DNA from: an uncultured bacterium
Lineage (GTDB): Bacteria; Spirochaetota; Spirochaetia; Sphaerochaetales; Sphaerochaetaceae
Direction: 5' to 3'
NCBI GenBank assembly: GCA_905215015.1
Contig: CAJMOS010000053.1
Location: 1 to 19,836, forward strand
DNA: 19,836 nt
The notes below the pieces were generated by a model. That model was not told the origin of the DNA. It saw only the letters and a program-made list of their open reading frames with translations, and did not search any database. Positions 14,621 through 19,836 of this stretch are shown here, piece by piece. The position numbers and the translations under genes were made by a program. How positions within the stretch are numbered: position 1 is the first letter of the stretch; the number at the start of each line of letters is the position of its first letter.

Positions 14621-15252
14621 CTCTGGCTCCTTTCGTTTGGAGCGTCCCTCAGTTCGGGACGCCTGGCGCACTCCTTCAGGAAGAAGCAGACGGCCATCAG
14701 CATGATTCCATTATCGTACATTCCTGTACCGATGTCACGAAGCACCTCCTCGACAGGCAGGGAAAGGACGTCAAGCTGTTCGTTGGGGTCCAGTTTCTGT
14801 CCGTCGACACGGCGTAGCCCTTCGGCGAGGTAGAAGTGGGAGCGGTTGCCCATGAAGGCGCTGTTGGGACTGACATTGCCAATCTCCTCCAGTTTCTCCG
14901 CCTTGCTGCCGGTCTCCTCCAGCAGTTCCCGGGCGGCGGCCACTTTCGGATCCTCTCCCTTCTCCACCAGGCCGGCAGGAAATTCGCGGGTGACGGTGGC
15001 GCTGCCGTGGCGGAACTGCTGCTCCATCACGAACATCGCCCTGCCATCCTCGTTCCGGTACCAGGGAATCACGGTGATCCACTCGGGGCTCTCCACCCGG
15101 CAGAAGTCTCCCGTCCTGCCGTCGCTCGAAGACCGCTTGACGAGCGTGACATCAAAAATCGGACCGTGCCAGGCAAGCTTTTCCTGCCCGTCATCCTTCC
15201 AGACGAGATGGTCCGGGTGAAGGGGGTCCCCCATGAGAAACGGGTCGTTCAC
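14617..15252 (-). CDS. Nudix hydrolase, ADP-ribose pyrophosphatase-like
   Basis: This 211-residue protein has a complete Nudix box at about residues 94-116: Gly94, Glu100, Arg108-Glu109, Glu112-Glu113 and Gly115, preceded by REFPAG as in ADP-ribose pyrophosphatases. The box matches G-x5-E-x7-R-E-U-x-E-E-x-G-U except for Ser at the last hydrophobic position. Such enzymes hydrolyse nucleoside diphosphate derivatives with magnesium. The substrate is not fixed by the sequence. The GTG start (15252) overlaps the Mrp stop in a GTGA and has GGAGG ten bases upstream; an internal ATG at 15234 lacks a ribosome site. Confidence 0.9.
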   Translation of the reverse strand: MNDPFLMGDPLHPDHLVWKDDGQEKLAWHGPIFDVTLVKRSSSDGRTGDFCRVESPEWITVIPWYRNEDGRAMFVMEQQFRHGSATVTREFPAGLVEKGEDPKVAAARELLEETGSKAEKLEEIGNVSPNSAFMGNRSHFYLAEGLRRVDGQKLDPNEQLDVLSLPVEEVLRDIGTGMYDNGIMLMAVCFFLKECARRPELRDAPNERSQR

Positions 15253-16076
15253 TTGAGTTGTTCCTCCACCTGTCGGGCAATCGCTGCAAAGGCTTTCGCC
15301 GAGGCGCTCTCCGGATGGGAAGAGATCACGTTGTCTCCGGCGTCCTCCTCCTGGCGCAGGGCAGGCTCAAGGGGAACAAACCCAAGGAAGGGAACCCCCA
15401 TCTCCTTCGCCATCTTCTCTCCGCCACCCTTGCCGAACAGGTCGATCTCCTCGCCGCAATGGGGACAGACCAGCCCGCTCATGTTCTCGACGACGCCGAG
15501 CACCCTGACCTTCATCGCCTTGGCGAAATTGACCGAACGGCGTCCATCCAGGACAGCCACTTCCTGTGGCGTGGTGACGATGACCGTGCCATCCAGGGTC
15601 TTGATCGTCTGGCAGACAGTCAGTTGCTCGTCGCCGGTTCCCGGGGGAGAATCGATCAACAGATAGTCCAGAGCGCCCCAGTCGCACTCGGCAAGGAACT
15701 GCCTGATGGCGGCCTGCTTCATCGGCCCCCTCCATACGACCGGCTGGTCCTCGCCTACGGCGAAGGCCATGCTCATCACCTTCAGCCCCTTACGGACCTC
15801 GAAGGGCTCGAAACTCTTGCCGCCATCGTTGCTGACCAAAGAACCATCCTCGCAACCCAGCATCTTGGCGACGTTCGGACCGTGAAGGTCGGTGTCCAAG
15901 ACACCTACGGTCTTGCCCATGGCCACCAGCGCATTGGCCAGGTTCACCGTGACGGTCGTCTTGCCGACGCCCCCCTTTCCGCTCATGACCAGCACCTTAT
16001 GCCTGATCGCTTCCATATGGGCCTTGATCGCGTTGTCCTGCGCGACCTGGGCCTCGAAATCAATACCTTCACCCAT
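15249..16076 (-). CDS. mrp: Mrp/ApbC family Fe-S cluster carrier P-loop ATPase
   Basis: This 275-residue cytoplasmic ATPase belongs to the MinD/ParA-like Mrp/NBP35 family, which binds and transfers iron-sulfur clusters to target proteins. The deviant Walker A motif SGKGGVGKTT is at residues 32-41, followed by VGVLDTDLHGPNVAKMLG, VVWRGPMKQAAIRQFL, LIDSPPGTGDEQLT (Walker B region) and GLVCPHCGEE, whose CxxC pair binds the bridging cluster. ATG 16076 has GAGAGGAG about nine bases upstream. The frame extends to 16181 but the extra N-terminus has no family similarity and no ribosome site. It leads a three-gene minus-strand operon and is divergent from oadG. Confidence 0.93.
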   Translation of the reverse strand: MGEGIDFEAQVAQDNAIKAHMEAIRHKVLVMSGKGGVGKTTVTVNLANALVAMGKTVGVLDTDLHGPNVAKMLGCEDGSLVSNDGGKSFEPFEVRKGLKVMSMAFAVGEDQPVVWRGPMKQAAIRQFLAECDWGALDYLLIDSPPGTGDEQLTVCQTIKTLDGTVIVTTPQEVAVLDGRRSVNFAKAMKVRVLGVVENMSGLVCPHCGEEIDLFGKGGGEKMAKEMGVPFLGFVPLEPALRQEEDAGDNVISSHPESASAKAFAAIARQVEEQLK

Positions 16077-16237
16077 GTGAAAACACTCCTCTCTGAACCA
16101 TAGCCATTTCCGCCCAGACAGACAAGCGAGCGACCTTGAAAACCAAGTTTCTAAAGCATTCGCTTTACTTTGTCCAAACAAACTAAATACCTATATCAAA
16201 AACAGTAAAAAGAGATGGAATAGGGTTTCAATTCTCC

Positions 16238-16266
16238 TTGATACTTTTGCTTTCTTTGCGCATAAT
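16238..16266 (+). promoter_or_regulatory. Sigma70-type promoter of the oad operon
   Basis: TTGATA (16238-16243), a 17-nt spacer and CATAAT (16261-16266) form a near-consensus promoter. The expected start is about 16273, at the base of the leader hairpin. Confidence 0.75.
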
Positions 16267-16272
16267 ACGATG

Positions 16273-16293
16273 CTGGATGCAAATCGCATCCAG
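16273..16293 (+). promoter_or_regulatory. Stem-loop at the predicted 5' end of the oad mRNA
   Basis: CTGGATGC (16273-16280) and GCATCCAG (16286-16293) form a perfect 8-bp stem with an AAATC loop, starting at the expected first base of the transcript. Hairpins in this position are known to shield mRNAs from 5'-end-dependent decay; that role here is inferred. The ribosome site AAGGAG (16307-16312) remains free. Confidence 0.5.
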
Positions 16294-16320
16294 ATACTCG
16301 TAAGAGAAGGAGTTCCGTCT

Positions 16321-16587
16321 ATGTTCTTCGAAGCAGCAAATCAGCTCGTGACGAACCTGCAGAATGGCCTTATTTTGTTGGTGCTCGGCATGGGTACTGT
16401 ATTTGTATTCCTGGCAATCCTGATCTTTGCTACCAAGCTCATGGGAAAGATTGTCAAAAAGTTTGTGCCGGAAGTGCCGGAAACAAAGCAACCTGCGGCG
16501 AGCGCTGTCGTGACAGCCCCTGCAGCCGGCAACGACGCGGAAATCGCCGCAGCAATTTGCGCCGCAGTCGTGCAGTCCAGAAAATAA
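16321..16587 (+). CDS. oadG: Sodium-pump decarboxylase gamma subunit (OadG)
   Basis: This 88-residue protein has one membrane helix (about residues 13-39, LILLVLGMGTVFVFLAILIFATKLMG), containing the GMGxVFxFLxxLI pattern of OadG. A charged, Pro/Ala-rich cytoplasmic linker follows, then a C-terminal DAEIAAAICAAV helix that in the family contacts the alpha subunit. The gamma subunit holds the complex together in the inner membrane. AAGGAG lies eight bases before ATG 16321; the frame opens earlier (16270) but that part is the leader hairpin. It is the first gene of an oadG-A-B operon, 21 nt before oadA. Confidence 0.9.
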   Translation: MFFEAANQLVTNLQNGLILLVLGMGTVFVFLAILIFATKLMGKIVKKFVPEVPETKQPAASAVVTAPAAGNDAEIAAAICAAVVQSRK

Positions 16588-16608
16588 CCAAATGGAGGAA
16601 GTCTTCAA

Positions 16609-18435
16609 ATGAAACAAGTCAAATTCATGTGCACAGCCTTCCGTGACGGTTTCCAGTCCGTCTACGGCGCTCGTGTGTTTACCAAGGATTTCATGCCGGC
16701 AGTCGCCGCAGCCCGCGAAGCCGGCATCACCCATTTCGAGGCTGGTGGCGGTGCCCGCTTCCAGAGCCTGTACTTCTACAGCAACGAGGACGCCTTCGCC
16801 ATGATGGACGAGTTCCGCAAGGTCGCCGGCCCTGACGCCGACCTGCAGACCCTCTCCCGCGGTGTCAACGTCGTCGGACTGGACTCCCAGCCGAGGGACA
16901 TCATCAAGCTGCATGCGCAGATGTTCAAGAAGCACGGCATGACCACCATCAGGAACTTCGACGCCCTGAACGACGTCAACAACCTGATCGATTCCGGCAA
17001 GGCCATCCATGACGCCGGACTCCGCCACGAGGTCACCATCACCCTGATGAGCCTTCCTCCGAAGGTCACCGGCGCGCACGACCCCGATTTCTACGAGAAA
17101 GTGCTCAAGCAGATTCTGGATGCGGGCATCCCGTTCGACTCCGTCTGCTTCAAGGATGCCTCCGGCACCTCTACCCCTGCATATGTCTACGAGACCGTCA
17201 AGAGAGCCCGCAAGCTGCTCGGACCCGACATGACCATCTCCTTCCACAGCCATGAGACTGCCGGCAACTGCGTCCTGCAGTACTGGTCTGCCTTGGAAGC
17301 TGGCGCCAACAGCCTCGACCTCTCCATGAGACCGGTCTCCGGCGGTACCTGCCAGCCCGACATCATCACCATGTGGCATGCCCTTCGCCATACCGAATAC
17401 GACCTCGGCATCGACATCCACAAGGTCCGTGAGGCCGAGAATGTCTTCATGGACTGCATGAAGGACTATTTCATGCCTCCAGAAGCCCAGAAGGTCAACC
17501 CGGAAATCCCGTTCTTCCCGCTCCCCGGTGGCGCTCTTACCGCCAATACCCAGATGTTGCGCGACAACGGCCTGATGGACAAGTATCCGCTGATCGTCGA
17601 GGCAATGGGCGACACGGTCGCCAAGGGCGGTTTCGGCACTTCCGTCACCCCGGTCAGCCAGTTCTATTTCCAGCAGGCGTTCAACAACGTCATGTTCGGA
17701 CCTTGGAAGAAGATCGCCGAAGGCTATGGCAAGATGGTGCTTGGTTACTTCGGCAAGACCCCTGTCGCTCCGGATCCGGAAGTCGTGAAGATCGCCAGCG
17801 AGCAGCTGCATCTTGAGCCGACCACCAAGAAGGTTGTCGACATCAACGACGCTGATCCGAAGAAGGGCGTCAAGGCCGCGACCAAGATGCTCGAGGACGC
17901 AGGCATCCCCGTCACTGACGAGAACATCTTCATCGCCGCCAGCTGCAAGGAGAAGGGCATCCTGTTCCTGCAGGGCAAGAGCCATGTGAACGGCATGAGA
18001 AAGGCAGATCCGAAGGAAGTCGCAGCCAAGAAGGCCGGCGAGTACACCGTCACCGTCAACGGCAAGGCCTATGGCGTCAAGCTTTCCGCCACCAGCGCCA
18101 CCGTCAACGGCCAGAGCTATCCGCTGTCCGTCGCCTACGGTATCGATGCCGAGGCTGTCGCCAAGACCCAGTCCACGGCTGCAGCCGCCGCTCCCGCCGC
18201 CAGCGCCGTTCCCGCCGGTCCGGGAACCGACGTCAAGGCGCCGATGCCGGGCCTCGTGCTCCGCATCGAGGTGAAGGAAGGCCAGCAGGTCAAGAAGAAC
18301 CAGCTGGTCCTCGTCATGGAAGCCATGAAGATGGAGAATGAAATCTACGCCCCGTGCGACGGTACGGTCACCAAGATTTCCGTCCAGCTGCAGCAGCAGC
18401 TCCAGGCTGGCTCCGTGCTCATGACCATCGCGTAA
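16609..18435 (+). CDS. oadA: Biotin-dependent decarboxylase alpha subunit, OadA-like carboxyltransferase
   Basis: This 608-residue cytoplasmic protein has an HMGL-like carboxyltransferase barrel (about residues 1-290), a conserved linker domain (about 290-465) and a C-terminal biotinyl domain (about 540-608) with VMEAMKMENEI, where Lys574 carries biotin. An Ala/Pro-rich hinge precedes the biotinyl domain. Metal-site residues are present: Asp13 (FRDGFQS), Lys182 (FKDASG, normally carbamylated), and His213 and His215 (FHSHETAG). The enzyme moves CO2 from a keto acid, classically oxaloacetate, to biotin, and the beta subunit then releases it while pumping sodium. Odd points are FRDGFQS instead of RDAHQS, and Phe56 where family members have the substrate-binding Arg, so the substrate may differ. 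GGAGGAA lies eight bases before the ATG. Confidence 0.9.
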   Translation: MKQVKFMCTAFRDGFQSVYGARVFTKDFMPAVAAAREAGITHFEAGGGARFQSLYFYSNEDAFAMMDEFRKVAGPDADLQTLSRGVNVVGLDSQPRDIIKLHAQMFKKHGMTTIRNFDALNDVNNLIDSGKAIHDAGLRHEVTITLMSLPPKVTGAHDPDFYEKVLKQILDAGIPFDSVCFKDASGTSTPAYVYETVKRARKLLGPDMTISFHSHETAGNCVLQYWSALEAGANSLDLSMRPVSGGTCQPDIITMWHALRHTEYDLGIDIHKVREAENVFMDCMKDYFMPPEAQKVNPEIPFFPLPGGALTANTQMLRDNGLMDKYPLIVEAMGDTVAKGGFGTSVTPVSQFYFQQAFNNVMFGPWKKIAEGYGKMVLGYFGKTPVAPDPEVVKIASEQLHLEPTTKKVVDINDADPKKGVKAATKMLEDAGIPVTDENIFIAASCKEKGILFLQGKSHVNGMRKADPKEVAAKKAGEYTVTVNGKAYGVKLSATSATVNGQSYPLSVAYGIDAEAVAKTQSTAAAAAPAASAVPAGPGTDVKAPMPGLVLRIEVKEGQQVKKNQLVLVMEAMKMENEIYAPCDGTVTKISVQLQQQLQAGSVLMTIA

Positions 18436-18446
18436 GGAGATCCGCA

Positions 18447-19655
18447 ATGATTGGTGAAATTGGAGAAGGTTTGAGACAGCTTTGGCAGTCTACGGGCATC
18501 GTGGGCTTCGCCGGGCAAGTCGAGGGTTTCGGCCTCGGCAACCTGGTGATGATCTTCGTTGGCTTCCTGCTGCTGTATCTCGCAATCAAGAAAGGGTTTG
18601 AACCGTTGCTTCTGATCCCCATCGGGTTCGGATGCTTCCTGTCCAACATCCCTCTCGCATACATCTCCGGCGTTGACCCTGCCACGGGCAACGCGGGATT
18701 CATCAAGGTGTTGTTCGACGCGGGTATCGACCCGAAGACCGGTATCTTCCCGATTCTGATCTTCATGGGTGTCGGCGCCATGACCGATTTCGGACCGCTC
18801 ATCGCCAACCCGAAGACCCTGCTTCTCGGAGCAGCTGCCCAGCTCGGCATCTTCGTCGCCCTTATCGGCGCCCTTTTGCTGTCCTTCATTCCGGGCTTGA
18901 ACTTCACGTTGCACGATGCGGCTGGTATCGGCATCATCGGTGGCGCTGATGGACCGACTTCCATCTTCGTCGCCAGCCGTCTGACCCCGAACCTGCTCGG
19001 CTCCATCGCCGTGGCCGCCTACAGCTATATGGCGCTGGTTCCTATCATCCAGCCGCCGATCATGAAGGCGCTCACCACGGAAAAGGAGCGCAAGATCAGG
19101 ATGGAACAGCTGCGCCCGGTCAGCAAGACCGAGAAGATCATCTTCCCGCTCGTCGTGCTCTTCATCAACGCGCTGCTGCTTCCCTCCGCCACCCCGTTGC
19201 TCGGAGCCCTGATGTTCGGCAACCTGCTCAACGAGAGCGGCTGCACCAAGCGTCTGAGCGATACCGCCCAGAACGCCTTGATGAACACCGTCACCATCTT
19301 CCTCGGCCTTTCGGTCGGCTCGAAGATGGAAGCTTCCAAGTTCCTGACACTGAACACCATTGGTATTCTCTGCCTCGGACTGGTCGCTTTTTCCTTCGGC
19401 ACTGCCGGTGGTGTCCTGATCGCCAAGCTGATGAACGCCGTTGATCCGAAACATCCGATCAACCCGCTCATCGGTTCCGCTGGAGTCAGTGCGGTTCCTA
19501 TGGCAGCCCGTGTCTCCAGCAAGGTCGGACAGGAAGCCGATTCACAGAACTTCCTGCTCATGCACGCCATGGGCCCGAACGTCGCTGGCGTCATCGGCTC
19601 TGCTGTCGCGGCAGGCGTGATGCTCGCCGTCGTTCCCTTCATGGAAACGCTCTGA
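18447..19655 (+). CDS. oadB: Sodium-translocating decarboxylase beta subunit (OadB)
   Basis: This 402-residue integral membrane protein has about nine or more hydrophobic segments. Family hallmarks are GFGCFLSNIPLA, FMGVGAMTDFGPLIANP, the IGGADGPTSIFVAS segment with the Asp essential for sodium transport, the GSAGVSAVPMAARVSSKVGQEAD region and HAMGPNVAGVIGSAVAAGVM at the end. The subunit decarboxylates carboxybiotin on the alpha subunit and couples this to sodium export. The start is ATG 18447, with AAGGAG (18434-18439) overlapping the oadA stop codon; upstream extension of the frame is not supported. It ends the operon, with a strong terminator 16 nt later. Confidence 0.95.
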   Translation: MIGEIGEGLRQLWQSTGIVGFAGQVEGFGLGNLVMIFVGFLLLYLAIKKGFEPLLLIPIGFGCFLSNIPLAYISGVDPATGNAGFIKVLFDAGIDPKTGIFPILIFMGVGAMTDFGPLIANPKTLLLGAAAQLGIFVALIGALLLSFIPGLNFTLHDAAGIGIIGGADGPTSIFVASRLTPNLLGSIAVAAYSYMALVPIIQPPIMKALTTEKERKIRMEQLRPVSKTEKIIFPLVVLFINALLLPSATPLLGALMFGNLLNESGCTKRLSDTAQNALMNTVTIFLGLSVGSKMEASKFLTLNTIGILCLGLVAFSFGTAGGVLIAKLMNAVDPKHPINPLIGSAGVSAVPMAARVSSKVGQEADSQNFLLMHAMGPNVAGVIGSAVAAGVMLAVVPFMETL

Positions 19656-19670
19656 GGATTGATGTCGCAC

Positions 19671-19708
19671 GCATGGCGGAGAGTCTCGGCTCTCCGCCAT
19701 GTTTTTTT
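19671..19708 (+). terminator. Intrinsic terminator of the oad operon
   Basis: CATGGCGGAGAG (19672-19683) pairs perfectly over 12 bp with CTCTCCGCCATG (19690-19701) around a TCTCGG loop. Seven T residues follow (19702-19708), 16 nt after the oadB stop. Confidence 0.95.
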
Positions 19709-19776
19709 CCTCACAACTCTTTCAACTATCCAGTCGGGAAAGACTTGGGCTGACACTCTCGAAATCGGATCCACCG

Positions 19777-19793
19777 GCATGTTCCGGACATGC
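19777..19793. repeat. Short inverted repeat (possible operator)
   Basis: GCATGT (19777-19782) and ACATGC (19788-19793) form a 6-bp dyad around TCCGG, and the overlapping GGACA/TGTCC (19786-19798) forms a second dyad. Both lie beyond the oad terminator, in front of whatever gene follows the window. No binding protein can be named. Confidence 0.25.
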
Positions 19794-19811
19794 TGTCCAT
19801 GCTTTTCATTG

Positions 19812-19836
19812 CTCTCACCTTCTATTACAGTGAGAG
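19812..19836. repeat. Inverted repeat at the right edge (possible operator)
   Basis: CTCTCAC (19812-19818) and GTGAGAG (19830-19836) are perfect 7-bp arms around an 11-nt centre containing TATTAC (19823-19828), which resembles a -10 box. It may be an operator over the promoter of the next gene. The window ends exactly here, so context is missing. Confidence 0.3.

Noticed and set aside
13667..14833. 388-codon plus-strand frame, including a lysine-rich start (ATG 13754) before the SIMPL gene
   Set aside because: Most of it is antisense to the SIMPL and Nudix genes. The short upstream part has no good ribosome site, and I recognise no family in it.
16228..18447. 739-codon open frame on the minus strand across oadG and oadA
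   Set aside because: It lies opposite well-supported oadG/oadA. Its composition is the usual shadow of a G+C-rich codon bias, and no domain is recognisable.
18345..19780. Long minus-strand frames opposite oadB
   Set aside because: They are antisense to a gene with clear OadB motifs and carry no family features or ribosome sites.

Overview
The window is a gene-dense piece of a bacterial chromosome, high in G+C outside one patch. The organism has an outer membrane, shown by a TonB-dependent receptor with ExbB, ExbD and TonB, and by lipoprotein signals. The relaxed lipobox of one lipoprotein and the sodium-pump decarboxylase cluster suggest a spirochaete, possibly a Sphaerochaeta/Treponema relative. 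That placement is inference and cannot be proved from the sequence alone.

Left part (1-3522): the tail of an unidentified gene; a stand-alone riboflavin kinase domain on the minus strand; a divergent lipoprotein of unknown function; a MATE multidrug exporter; and, tail-to-tail with it, a DeoD-type purine nucleoside phosphorylase. Next (3536-7455) is a vitamin B12 uptake operon: a sigma70-type promoter, a cobalamin riboswitch, a BtuB-like receptor, a very short ExbB, two ExbD proteins and TonB. All five genes overlap, so one riboswitch probably controls the receptor and its own energising complex together.

Centre (7447-12159): carbohydrate genes. A minus-strand protein of probable mutarotase-like fold diverges from a cytoplasmic GH36 alpha-galactosidase, which is joined directly to glycerol-3-phosphate dehydrogenase (gpsA).

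An A+T-richer island (about 12160-13680) follows. It holds a decayed transposase fragment and then a compact defence or toxin-antitoxin-like locus: a strong promoter, a roughly 68-nt RNA that can fold as an H-type pseudoknot, an intrinsic terminator, and an Abi_2/AbiF-type HEPN protein whose start lies 21 nt past the terminator. This is the layout of type III (RNA antitoxin) systems and is the most interesting item here.

Right part (13641-19836): a minus-strand operon mrp/apbC - Nudix hydrolase - SIMPL lipoprotein with 4-nt stop/start overlaps and a distant terminator. Divergent from it is an oadG-oadA-oadB biotin-dependent, sodium-translocating decarboxylase operon with a clear promoter, a stem-loop at the predicted 5' end of the mRNA and a strong terminator. 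The carboxyltransferase subunit has unusual residues where oxaloacetate/pyruvate is normally bound, so its substrate is open.
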